This document shows positions 36,046-43,503 of a DNA stretch of 64,000 nucleotides, in pieces. The stretch comes from Acidobacteriota bacterium (GTDB lineage: Bacteria > Acidobacteriota > Polarisedimenticolia > Polarisedimenticolales > Polarisedimenticolaceae), in contig JAOTYK010000009.1 of assembly GCA_029861955.1 (NCBI GenBank), positions 1 through 64,000 on the forward strand. The letters are read 5' to 3'. The notes under the pieces were generated by a model, which worked only from the letters and a program-made list of their open reading frames with translations, searched no databases and was not told the DNA's origin. The first letter of the stretch is position 1. Each line of letters starts with the position of its first letter. The position numbers were made by a program, and so were the translations under genes.

Positions 36046-36165
36046 TCCGCAACTCGAAACTCGATCGACGATGGCTCCACATCCTCCGGCATCGACGGCA
36101 CCGCACCCGGGAATAGACGATTGTTATCAGGGATGAACCCGGCATAATCGGGTTGGAGGCAGTCC
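36042..36165 (-). pseudogene. Relic of the 3' end of a TIGR03436/VWFA-type gene
   Basis: Read on the minus strand this intergenic stretch is open and ends in EPSSIEFRVAD plus stop, against EPSTIEFRVAE plus stop at the end of the gene at 39341. At the DNA level 36042-36087 matches 39341-39386 in 39 of 46 positions. The upstream part is cut off by the pirin gene, so it appears to be the leftover tail of a lost paralogue. It contains the pirin gene's Shine-Dalgarno. Confidence 0.6.
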
Positions 36166-36166
36166 C

Positions 36167-36865
36167 ATGATGAAGATCCGCCGATCCGCAGAGCGCGGTC
36201 ACGCCGACCACGGCTGGCTGAACGCGCGCCACAGCTTTTCCTTCGCCAACTATTACGACCCCGCTCACATGGGCTTCCGCACGCTGCGGGTGATCAACGA
36301 GGATCGCGTGGCAGCGGGGGCTGGATTTGGAACCCACGGTCACCAGGACATGGAGATCTTCACCTACATGCTGGACGGTCAGCTGGCCCACAAGGACAGC
36401 ATGGGCAACGGCTCCGTGCTGGTGGCCGGGGACGTCCAGCGGATGACGGCCGGGACCGGGGTCCGGCACTCCGAGATGAATGGATCGCAGGAGGAACCTG
36501 CGCACCTCCTGCAGATCTGGATCGAGCCGGAGGCGGCGGGATTGACACCGAGTTACGAGGAGAAGCAGTTCTCAGATGCGGACAAGCGTGGTCGGCTTCG
36601 GCTGATTGCCGCGCAGAAACCACGCGACGGAGCGGTCAAGATCCATCAGGACGTCTCGATCTATGCGTCCGTGCTGGGCGCCGGCGACGAACTGAACCAC
36701 AAGCTGGACCCGGGGCGTCATGGTTGGGTCCAGGTGATTCGTGGGCAGGTCTCCGCCAACGGTGAAACGCTGTCGGCCGGCGATGCGGCAGCGCTCAGTG
36801 ACGAGCCCGCACTGCAACTGGTCGCCAACGAAGAGACGGAACTCCTGGTGTTCGATCTCACTTGA
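36167..36865 (+). CDS. Pirin family bicupin protein
   Basis: The protein has 232 aa. The start is ATG 36167 (a second ATG follows directly), with GGAGGC upstream. The N-terminal cupin is typical: RSAERGHADHGWLNARHSFSFANYYDP, GAGFGTHGHQDMEIFTYMLDGQLAHKDSMG and GTGVRHSEMN. These provide the His/Glu metal site of YhhW-type quercetinase-like pirins. Pirins bind Fe and act as dioxygenases or redox sensors; the substrate here is unknown. The stop overlaps the start of the MFS gene (TTGA). Confidence 0.93.
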   Translation: MMKIRRSAERGHADHGWLNARHSFSFANYYDPAHMGFRTLRVINEDRVAAGAGFGTHGHQDMEIFTYMLDGQLAHKDSMGNGSVLVAGDVQRMTAGTGVRHSEMNGSQEEPAHLLQIWIEPEAAGLTPSYEEKQFSDADKRGRLRLIAAQKPRDGAVKIHQDVSIYASVLGAGDELNHKLDPGRHGWVQVIRGQVSANGETLSAGDAAALSDEPALQLVANEETELLVFDLT

Positions 36866-38211
36866 GTCGTGCTCGTACATCAATTCTGCCCGTCCTGCTG
36901 GTGAATTTCATCGGCACGATGGGCTTCAGCATCGTGTTGCCGTTCCTGGTCTATCTGGTGACACGCGTCGGCGGGAACGCGGTGATCTACGGGTTGATGG
37001 TCGCGACCTACCCCGCGTTCCAGTTAGTCGGTGCACCGTTACTGGGGCGCTGGTCCGATCGGATCGGTCGCAAGAAGACACTTCTGATCTCCCAGGCCGG
37101 TACGTTGTTGGCCTGGGGAATTTTCGCGCTCGCTCTGTCGTTGCCGGCGAGCCCGCTGCGGCAGTTTGACTCGTCCTGGCTTGGCGCGTTTACGGTCACT
37201 CTGCCGTTGCTGCTGATCTTCACCGCCCGGGCCCTCGATGGCCTCACCGGTGGCAACATCTCCGTCGCCAACGCGTACCTCGCCGACATCACCAGCGAGG
37301 AGGATCGCAGCAAGAACTTCGGTCGCATGGGGATGTCGTCCAGCCTCGGGTTCATCCTGGGACCGGCGCTGGCCAGCCTGCTGGCTGCGCTGGGAGACGG
37401 GGAGGCCTGGTCGATCTATGCAGCACTGGCGATCTCGCTGCTGGGGTTGCTGGCGATCATCTTCATGTTGACCGATAGCCGCCCTGAACGGCGCCCCGGA
37501 CCCTCCCGCGCGGGATTGCGTCGCAGCAGCGGTCATGAGCCTATCGACTGTACGAAGGTTTCCGAATCTCAGCGGGTCGGGTTGGCGGCCGTCCTGCGAC
37601 AGCCGGGTGTCGCACGTGTCCTGTGCCTGTACTTCTTGATCTTCCTGGGCTTCAGTCTGTTTTACGTGTCGTTTCCCGTGCGTGTCTCCCGCGATCTGGA
37701 ATGGAGTGTCGGCAAGACGGGATTGTTCTTCACGTTCATGAGTGGACTGATGGTCCTGGTGCAGGGGCCGCTGCTGTCAAGACTTGCACGGCGAGTTTCC
37801 GAAACACGCTTGATCGTCCTCGGCAACCTGCTGTTGGCCGTCAGCTTCCTGATGCTCATGTCCGAAGACACGACGTTGGTTTTCGCGGCGGCGCTCTTTT
37901 TCGCACTGGGCAACGGGACGATGTGGCCAACGATCCAGGCGGTCCTGTCGAAGATGTCGCACGTCGAACTCCAGGGGGCGACCCAGGGGTTCGCAGGAGC
38001 CGCCGGCAGTCTGGCCAGCATTGTTGGCCTGTTCGGTGGAGGTCTCATCTACGAGCGTATCGGCGACCGCACGTTCGTGATCTCCTGTGTGTTGTTCATG
38101 GTGGTGGCGTTGCTGGCCGGACTGTGGTGTCGCGGCCCGAAAGATCCGTTACTTCCAAGCGTCTCCGGCGCCGGGCACCGTTCTGGAAAAATAAATCTGT
38201 CCCCTTTTTGA
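36862..38211 (+). CDS. Major facilitator superfamily transporter
   Basis: The protein has 449 aa from TTG 36862 in 4-nt overlap with pirin. Twelve hydrophobic segments are apparent, with the loop 2-3 motif GRWSDRIGRKKTLL of drug:H+ antiporter-like MFS proteins and a second half-motif in LSRLARRVSETRLI. It is likely an efflux pump for small molecules; the substrate is unknown. The last residues (KINLSPF) and the stop codon are made by a copy of the 20-bp dispersed repeat (38189-38208), so the native C-terminus has probably been replaced. Confidence 0.9.
   Translation: MSRARTSILPVLLVNFIGTMGFSIVLPFLVYLVTRVGGNAVIYGLMVATYPAFQLVGAPLLGRWSDRIGRKKTLLISQAGTLLAWGIFALALSLPASPLRQFDSSWLGAFTVTLPLLLIFTARALDGLTGGNISVANAYLADITSEEDRSKNFGRMGMSSSLGFILGPALASLLAALGDGEAWSIYAALAISLLGLLAIIFMLTDSRPERRPGPSRAGLRRSSGHEPIDCTKVSESQRVGLAAVLRQPGVARVLCLYFLIFLGFSLFYVSFPVRVSRDLEWSVGKTGLFFTFMSGLMVLVQGPLLSRLARRVSETRLIVLGNLLLAVSFLMLMSEDTTLVFAAALFFALGNGTMWPTIQAVLSKMSHVELQGATQGFAGAAGSLASIVGLFGGGLIYERIGDRTFVISCVLFMVVALLAGLWCRGPKDPLLPSVSGAGHRSGKINLSPF
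38189..38208 (-). repeat. 20-bp dispersed repeat, copy 3
   Basis: Exact copy of AAATAAATCTGTCCCCTTTT at the junction of two converging genes. It supplies the final codons of the MFS gene. Confidence 0.85.
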
Positions 38212-39060
38212 CTACTGCTGCGCGCCTGCGGGCCACTGGGTGAACTGGCCGTTGGCGAAGATGATGTCCGCGTTGGGGTCGGTTGTCGCGCCGCCCCGTG
38301 CCTGGGCACCCGGAATGCCGCTGCGAGTGTGGGGGTCGAGGATCCCGTCGGCGCCCATCGAAAGGACGGTGTACTGACTGCCGTCGGACCAGAACAAGTA
38401 GGGCTGACCCCAGCCGTCGACCTGGGGTAGCGTTCGGATATAGGTCGGCTCTAGGTCTGCCTCGATCGTCGTCACAGGTGCCAGGCCCGAATCCTGGGTC
38501 GGGTAGACGTTCTCATCAATCGAGAAGGACTCGATCGCGGTACCAATTGATCGAAGATCGCTCATCGACCTCTTGATCCGGTCGAGATCGGTCATCGGCC
38601 CGTAGACAAGTTTGTCGTAAATCAAGACGACGTCGTCCTCGATGAACGACTTGAGGTCCCGCCGCGCCGAAAGATCTTTGCGTGACTCAGCTGCGATCTC
38701 GAATTTCTCGAGCGAACCGAGATACTGATCTTTGCCGCCGGATCCGATCCAGAAAGCAAGACGATCGGACGAACCGATCATGTATGCGTTGGCCCAGGGA
38801 TCTCGCTCGATGATGTAATCCCGATACGGTTTGGGCATCGTACGGACGAACTCTTTAAGCGACATCGGCGATTCCGGCGCGTCGAGGCGATCGTCGCCCC
38901 GACTGGCGAACCAGGCCTCGAGAACAACCCGATTAATCAGCAGTTCCATCGCAGCAATTTGAATTTCCTTTGGTGTCTCGGGATCGATCACGGGTCCCGG
39001 AGCCGCGAGCACCCCGGATAGCGAGATGGACAGAGCAACAAACAAGATGAGACGACGCAT
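38212..39060 (-). CDS. Secreted protein with two GspG-like (pseudopilin-fold) domains
   Basis: The 282-aa protein has a normal signal peptide (MRRLILFVALSISLSGVLAA), not a prepilin one. Two similar modules follow. The first has a long helix then DPWANAYMIGSSDRLAFWIGSGGKDQ. The second (about 165-270) has DLRSIGTAIESFSIDENVYP, DGWGQPYLFWSDGSQYTVLSMGADGILD, which is the C-terminal calcium-binding fold of the major pseudopilin GspG. No GspG methylation site or other T2SS gene is present, so this is a soluble relative rather than a pilus subunit. The role is unknown. Confidence 0.75.
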   Translation of the reverse strand: MRRLILFVALSISLSGVLAAPGPVIDPETPKEIQIAAMELLINRVVLEAWFASRGDDRLDAPESPMSLKEFVRTMPKPYRDYIIERDPWANAYMIGSSDRLAFWIGSGGKDQYLGSLEKFEIAAESRKDLSARRDLKSFIEDDVVLIYDKLVYGPMTDLDRIKRSMSDLRSIGTAIESFSIDENVYPTQDSGLAPVTTIEADLEPTYIRTLPQVDGWGQPYLFWSDGSQYTVLSMGADGILDPHTRSGIPGAQARGGATTDPNADIIFANGQFTQWPAGAQQ

Positions 39061-39147
39061 GGGGCCTCCGATCTGATACCAGTTTACAGGCTCGTATCTT
39101 GTGGAGCATCTTGCGCGGAATTGACCTGCGAGTCGTAGACGTCACGC

Positions 39148-39297
39148 TTACCGATCCAGATCGACCGCCAACGTGAACGCTCGCGGATTGGTCTTGGAAT
39201 CGGTGTAGGTACGCCCGCCGCCGATGTTCTTGCCGTCGGCGACGATGGGTGTGACGAGAAGCAGGCAGGCAAGGATCAAGAGGGTGACGCGCGACAT
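39148..39297 (-). CDS. Small secreted peptide, hypothetical
   Basis: The protein has 49 aa from ATG 39297, with AGGAGG about 9 nt upstream. A signal peptide (MSRVTLLILACLLLVTPIVA) leaves a mature peptide of about 29 residues (DGKNIGGGRTYTDSKTNP...). It lies between the VWFA-type gene and the GspG-like gene, all on the minus strand, and may be co-transcribed with them. No family is recognised. The strong start signals favour a real gene. Confidence 0.5.
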   Translation of the reverse strand: MSRVTLLILACLLLVTPIVADGKNIGGGRTYTDSKTNPRAFTLAVDLDR

Positions 39298-39340
39298 GGG
39301 AGGAGTCCTCCTGCGGGCATTGTACCGTGACCCGGGCCCC

Positions 39341-41173
39341 CTACTCCGCCACCCGAAACTCAATCGTCGACGGCTCCGCATCCTCCACCATCAACGACTC
39401 CGGCGGTTCGAACCTCCACAGCCCCGCAGCGAGCTCCGCATCCACACGCCCCGCAAGCCAGCCACACGCTTCGCCCTCGATCGCTCCATCCAGCCAGTCG
39501 ATGGAAATCGGCACCGACGCATCATCGGCAAGTGCCACCAACCGTCCGTCCTCGACTTCATCGTCACCAGGACACCCGAACCCGAGGATCAGCGCGCCGC
39601 CATCCTCGGGATTCAACACACCGTCCAGCGTGGGTAGCAGCGTCACGGTCTCCCCCAACCTGGCCAGCTTCTTGGAGAGAAACCAGCCACTGGCCTCGCC
39701 TAGCTCGGGTGGATCGGAAACGTCCAGCAACGCACGGACATTGGCCGACACGTGGGCACCCACACCGACCGCACGAAGCGCGACGGTGTTGTCCCCCGGC
39801 GGGATTTTTTCGAGCGGAAAGACCATCAACTTCTCTTCGCGGAAGCGCTTCAGCTCCGCGCCTTCGATGACTTTTGTGAAGCTGCCGTAGACGCTGGCGT
39901 GGGTGCTGGCGACGGCGGTGATCTCGATCCGTTCCAGACTGTCAGGCCAGGGGTCGGTCGGTCCCAACCGTGCCACCATCACGCCACTCCACTGTTTCCT
40001 CTTGCCCGACGGTCGTAACGGCCACAGACCCACGTCGGCGGTGAGGCCCCGACCGAAATGAGGAAGAAGGAACAACGCGTCCTGACGATCGCGTTCGTCG
40101 GGTTCTCGCTTGGGGCTTCCGAAGCTACGGGGATGGATCAGCTGGAACCCCTTACGCGTGGTGTGCACCGTCGCTCTGGGTGCTCGCCTGTCGTCGCTGC
40201 GACGCATGGGAAGCGAGACCAGGTAACGACAGCCACGCATGGAGCGGACACGCTTCACGGTCGAAGCGATGGTCGCGGTGGACGAGTCCGCCAGGATGCC
40301 ACCGGTGCTGGCGGCCACGTAACCGAGGGCGATGGGTTTCCTGAAGTCCGTACAGCCCAACCCCCCGGCGAACGTGCAGCCGGGACCCGGCACCGTTCGG
40401 CAGCTGGCCAGTAGATCGACGGCATGCATCGAGACCTGATTCGCCTGGGCCCGGGTGGCCAGCTTGTTGACCTGCATCGCCACGTCGTCGAACCGGAAAT
40501 CGTCGGCGAGGTAGATGACCTCCTTGCGACCGGGGTACTGACCGAGCGCCAACAGCAGACTCTTGATTCCGTCGATCCATACATGATGGTGCGAATGGCT
40601 GCGACGCGGGTTGAGCACGAACGGATCGACCTCCAGCCGATCGAGTGCGCGTAGGGCCTCTTCCGGATTGCGGATCCATCCCTCGTGGATCAACGGCCAG
40701 CCGGCGAAGGTGACTAGCAACAGACGGTCGCCCGGTCGAAACTCTTCTTTGATAAACGCCCGCGCCTGCTCGAATGCCAGCGGCTTTGTAATCGGGCAAT
40801 CGAAGCTGCGATAGAAGATGTCCAGATGCCAGAGGTCGAACAACAGCACCATCGTCATCGGCGGGTTCTCTACATCCTTGACCGGCTGATCCTCCATGAT
40901 GCTCATCGCCTCCGCTGATCCCAGCCAGTCAACTGCGATGATCTCTCGGTTCCTGCCGTTGACCGTGACGTAGAAATCGTCGGCGGTGAATCCGCGACAG
41001 GTCGTCGGGTCGTCATGTTTCTTGGGCCAGACGGTGACCTCCATCTGGGCCAGGCCGACGTGGACTTTTTCCTGTAAGTCGGTCTTGCTGGGTGTGTCCT
41101 GCGAGAACACGGGAGACGCGGCGACGGTAACAAACGCAAGAATCAGGAGAGTTCGGCGCGCCGATTGGGACAA
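39341..41173 (-). CDS. VWFA-related secreted protein (acidobacterial TIGR03436 type)
   Basis: The 610-aa protein starts at TTG 41173 (CGGGAG seven bases upstream). A signal peptide ends at VFSQ (residue 25). Residues ~40-75 form the family's N-terminal beta domain (DFYVTVNGRNREIIAVDW). The VWA-like domain covers ~105-320 (MVLLFDLWHLDIF, FRPGDRLLLVTFAG, AQANQVSMHAVDLLAS). The long C-terminal part (about 355-610) is a beta-rich region with no assigned function. The family is strongly expanded in Acidobacteriota and is the main taxonomic clue here. A decayed copy of its 3' end lies at 36042-36165. Confidence 0.8.
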   Translation of the reverse strand: MSQSARRTLLILAFVTVAASPVFSQDTPSKTDLQEKVHVGLAQMEVTVWPKKHDDPTTCRGFTADDFYVTVNGRNREIIAVDWLGSAEAMSIMEDQPVKDVENPPMTMVLLFDLWHLDIFYRSFDCPITKPLAFEQARAFIKEEFRPGDRLLLVTFAGWPLIHEGWIRNPEEALRALDRLEVDPFVLNPRRSHSHHHVWIDGIKSLLLALGQYPGRKEVIYLADDFRFDDVAMQVNKLATRAQANQVSMHAVDLLASCRTVPGPGCTFAGGLGCTDFRKPIALGYVAASTGGILADSSTATIASTVKRVRSMRGCRYLVSLPMRRSDDRRAPRATVHTTRKGFQLIHPRSFGSPKREPDERDRQDALFLLPHFGRGLTADVGLWPLRPSGKRKQWSGVMVARLGPTDPWPDSLERIEITAVASTHASVYGSFTKVIEGAELKRFREEKLMVFPLEKIPPGDNTVALRAVGVGAHVSANVRALLDVSDPPELGEASGWFLSKKLARLGETVTLLPTLDGVLNPEDGGALILGFGCPGDDEVEDGRLVALADDASVPISIDWLDGAIEGEACGWLAGRVDAELAAGLWRFEPPESLMVEDAEPSTIEFRVAE

Positions 41174-41246
41174 GTTGGCTCCCGTTGGGAGGGTGAGGCG
41201 GATGGATCATACTCCAGCCAATCTGAAAGTCAGCACGGGCACGTCC

Positions 41247-41281
41247 TTGACATACTATATTCAGTATAGTATATTTATGTG
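41247..41281 (+). promoter_or_regulatory. Promoter and operator of the RelE/HigA-type module; leaderless start
   Basis: TTGACA (41247-41252), a 17-nt spacer and TATATT (41270-41275) lie six bases before the toxin ATG (41282), so transcription should begin at or next to the start codon. The inverted repeat ATACTATA-TTCAG-TATAGTAT (41252-41272) overlaps the promoter core, as expected for autorepression by the toxin-antitoxin complex. Confidence 0.75.
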
Positions 41282-41563
41282 ATGTGGGAGGTCTACGAGC
41301 TTCGCAGAATCTCTCGGCGGCTGGATCGCCTCCCGGAAGAAGTACTCAGGCGATACGAGAAATGGAAGGACATTGTCAGAGTCTCAGGTCCAGTGGGGTT
41401 GCGTGCTATCAAGGGATTTCACGATGAGTCTCTTAGAGGTAAATGGAAGGGGCACCGCTCTTCTCGGCTTGGAATCCAGTATCGAGTGATCTACAAGGTT
41501 GAAGGGCAAGAGGTCGCGGTCTATGTCGTGGAACTCAATGCCCATGACTACCGCAGAAGGTGA
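41282..41563 (+). CDS. RelE/ParE superfamily toxin (HigB-like)
   Basis: The protein has 93 aa from ATG 41282 (a GTG three bases earlier is possible). It has the RelE fold signature: helices with LDRLPEEVLRRYEKW, then GLRAIKGFHDESLRGKWKGHRSSRLGIQYRVIY and a C-terminal VVELNAHDYRR. RelE/HigB toxins cleave mRNA on the ribosome. An XRE antitoxin follows after 4 bp, in the toxin-first order of HigBA modules. There is no Shine-Dalgarno upstream because the predicted transcript begins at the ATG. Confidence 0.85.
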   Translation: MWEVYELRRISRRLDRLPEEVLRRYEKWKDIVRVSGPVGLRAIKGFHDESLRGKWKGHRSSRLGIQYRVIYKVEGQEVAVYVVELNAHDYRRR

Positions 41564-41567
41564 AGGG

Positions 41568-41834
41568 ATGAACAAGCGAGAGTTCAGAAAAGCGACTCAA
41601 CGGATCGAGGTTTCTGTCGGGGAGTCCGTCCGGATTATTCGGGAGCTTCAGGAGTTGAGCCAGAACCAGTTGTCTGAGCTTACGGGAATCCCTCAATCGA
41701 CGATCTCGGCAATCGAAAACAATCGTATCAATCTGGGCGTGGAGCGCGCGAAGGTGATCGCTAGCGCGTTGAAGTGTCACCCGGCAGTCTTGGTATTCCC
41801 CGGCTGGGATGTAAACGCCGAGCCCGCAGCTTAA
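41568..41834 (+). CDS. XRE-family antitoxin (HigA-like)
   Basis: The protein has 88 aa from ATG 41568, with GAAGGG just upstream, 4 bp after the toxin stop. The HTH is clear: SVGESVRIIRELQELSQNQLSELTGIPQSTISAIENNR. It would neutralise the upstream RelE-like toxin and repress the palindrome-bearing promoter at 41247-41281. Confidence 0.85.
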   Translation: MNKREFRKATQRIEVSVGESVRIIRELQELSQNQLSELTGIPQSTISAIENNRINLGVERAKVIASALKCHPAVLVFPGWDVNAEPAA

Positions 41835-41851
41835 TCCCCACGGAGGTCCTC

Positions 41852-42208
41852 ATGCGCTACGGAATCCTGATTGCCATCGTCCTGATCCTGCTCTCCCCTG
41901 GTCTGGCGGCAGACGAGCCGACGGCCGAAGAGAACCCCTGGGTGGGCAAGAGCCGCGCCGAGGTCGTGGAACTGCTGGGCGAGCCGCAGAGTGTCAAACG
42001 GGGTGGCGAGCGACTGACCTACAAGTTCGTCCGTGTTGACCCGCTCACCGCAGGACAGGTCGAGATGCCGCTGATTGCCGTCCCCGGCATCGGCATCGGG
42101 GCGCAACCGGACAGAAACGCATTAAGGTTCGGTTCCGTTACGCCGATACCCGACATGGCGTACGACAAGCATGGCTGGAGCCGTACCGACGGGTCCGGCA
42201 AGAAATAA
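41852..42208 (+). CDS. Small exported protein with SmpA/BamE-like motif
   Basis: The protein has 118 aa from ATG 41852 (CGGAGG seven bases upstream). A signal peptide (MRYGILIAIVLILLSPGLAA) precedes NPWVGKSRAEVVELLGEPQSV, which is like the helix-turn segment of SmpA/OmlA small envelope proteins. It then has LTYKFVRVDP and a Gly/Pro-rich end. No lipobox is present. It lies 17 bp after the antitoxin gene, between two toxin-antitoxin-like modules, so it may be read through from them. Function unknown. Confidence 0.7.
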   Translation: MRYGILIAIVLILLSPGLAADEPTAEENPWVGKSRAEVVELLGEPQSVKRGGERLTYKFVRVDPLTAGQVEMPLIAVPGIGIGAQPDRNALRFGSVTPIPDMAYDKHGWSRTDGSGKK

Positions 42209-42217
42209 GGGCATCGC

Positions 42218-42252
42218 TTGCGGTGTGTGCTATATTTTAGTACATTTTTGAT
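42218..42252 (+). promoter_or_regulatory. Promoter and inverted repeat before the XRE/nucleotidyltransferase pair; leaderless start
   Basis: TTGCGG (42218-42223), a 17-nt spacer and TACATT (42241-42246) end six bases before the ATG at 42253, the same geometry as at 41247-41281. An imperfect inverted repeat TGTGCTA-TATTT-TAGTACA (42226-42244) overlaps it and shares CTATATT with the other operator. Confidence 0.6.
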
Positions 42253-42603
42253 ATGAGACTGGCCACCGAGAGAATCCGCGAGCTTGCTCGCGACATGAAC
42301 CTGACCCTCTCGGAGCTTCTCGAGAGAGCCGGCGTCAGCCGCACGGCGTATTACTCGTTGGCCCGCAAGAGTTCGGTCGTTCCCAGATCTATCGATGCGC
42401 TGGCTGCGGCACTCGACGAACCGGTCAGCGGGTTACTGGAAGAACTCCCCCCTCGTGTCGTAGCCGCCCAGAGGATCTGCGCTCAAGACCCCGACGCGTC
42501 GTTCGAGAATGTCTGGCACGTTCTTACCCTTCTCGAGATGAATCCGATCGAACGATTGAACCGGAGCCTGACCCGTGGCCGCACCACCACCGCTCACCGA
42601 TAA
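42253..42603 (+). CDS. XRE-like HTH protein, probable antitoxin of a nucleotidyltransferase pair
   Basis: The 116-aa protein has an HTH in the first 65 residues (TERIRELARDMNLTLSELLERAGVSRTAYYSLARK). A short C-terminal region of about 45 residues includes DASFENVWHVLTLLEMNPIERLNRSL. The gene overlaps the following nucleotidyltransferase gene by 29 nt, implying tight coupling. Its promoter carries an inverted repeat consistent with self-control. Antitoxin function is inferred from this arrangement. Confidence 0.75.
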   Translation: MRLATERIRELARDMNLTLSELLERAGVSRTAYYSLARKSSVVPRSIDALAAALDEPVSGLLEELPPRVVAAQRICAQDPDASFENVWHVLTLLEMNPIERLNRSLTRGRTTTAHR

Positions 42604-43048
42604 AGAGCAGGCGTTCCTTCGCGCACTCGTCGAAGAGGACGTCCGCTTTCTGATCGTCGGCCTGGCCGCGGCGGCGTTGCAGGGTGCGCCTGCGGTAACC
42701 CAGGATGTGGATCTATGGATCGACTCCCTGTCATCCCCAAACTTTCGTCGTGCGCTCAAGAAACTCGGCATCGTCTATGTCGAACCAACCATGCAGAATC
42801 CGCCGCTGATGGTGGGTGAAGGCGCCGAACTGTTCGACCTGGTTGTCCACATGCACGGCCTGGAGTCGTTCGACCAGGAAGCGGTGCACGCCAAGAAGAT
42901 CGCGATAGGCGATGTGGATGTCGACGTCCTACCGCTTGAACGGATCATCGCAAGCAAGCGGGCCACGAACCGACCCAAGGACCGGGCGATCCTTCCTGTC
43001 CTGGAAGATACGTTGCGGGTCTTGAGCAGACGCGGAACCGACGATTAG
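42575..43048 (+). CDS. Nucleotidyltransferase-fold protein (DUF6036/AbiEii-like), probable toxin
   Basis: The protein has 157 aa from GTG 42575 (GGAGCC upstream). It reads FLIVGLAAAALQGAPAVTQDVDLWI: a Gly-rich start and DxD metal site of the polymerase-beta nucleotidyltransferase fold, though the usual GG/GS is GLA here. A further acidic residue may be in GDVDVDVLPLERII. Related small NTases paired with HTH or AbiEi-type proteins act as toxins that modify tRNA or protein. It is shorter than AbiEii. The last 4 bases overlap hfq on the other strand. Confidence 0.75.
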   Translation: MAAPPPLTDKEQAFLRALVEEDVRFLIVGLAAAALQGAPAVTQDVDLWIDSLSSPNFRRALKKLGIVYVEPTMQNPPLMVGEGAELFDLVVHMHGLESFDQEAVHAKKIAIGDVDVDVLPLERIIASKRATNRPKDRAILPVLEDTLRVLSRRGTDD

Positions 43049-43395
43049 GCGGTCTCGTCTTCCGCCTTATACAGATAGCGGATACAGCGCTTGTACAGCA
43101 GCAGGTTAGGGCCGTCTTCCCGATGAACCTTGACGCAGTTCTGGTCGTACCACTCGATCCAACCGGTCAACCGCTCGCCGTCATCCAGGACAACCGTCAT
43201 CGGCGTCTTGCCGTTCATCTGCTTCAGGTAATAGAACGCCTCGGCGTTGGTCTGATCCGGCGGCGCGGCACGACGACGGGGATGGACCGTGCCGTTGTCG
43301 CCTTGGTTCGTGTCCCGTGAGCCGCGGTCGCTCCGTGTGGTATAGCGCTCTTTGACTTCCTGCAGGTTCGGTCGCACCAACTTGCGGTTCATCAT
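43045..43395 (-). CDS. hfq: Hfq-like RNA chaperone with N-terminal extension
   Basis: The protein has 116 aa from ATG 43395 (GAGGA seven bases upstream; a second ATG follows). The Sm domain is at the C-terminal half: AEAFYYLKQMNGKTPMTVVLDDGE, GWIEWYDQNCVKVHREDGPNLLLYKR and CIRYLYK, matching Sm1 and Sm2. About 55 basic, polar residues precede it, the reverse of the usual C-terminal tail of Hfq. It should form a ring binding small RNAs and mRNAs. It is the last gene of the surA-side cluster, 108 bp downstream of surA. Confidence 0.87.
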   Translation of the reverse strand: MMNRKLVRPNLQEVKERYTTRSDRGSRDTNQGDNGTVHPRRRAAPPDQTNAEAFYYLKQMNGKTPMTVVLDDGERLTGWIEWYDQNCVKVHREDGPNLLLYKRCIRYLYKAEDETA

Positions 43396-43503
43396 GGCGG
43401 ATTCCTCAATGCGGCGGGTTACCAAGGCCTTATGAGAATGAAGCTACCACGCGCGAATGAGTAGCGGCAATACCGTTTGATACCTGCTGTCAGCTATCTG
43501 GCG

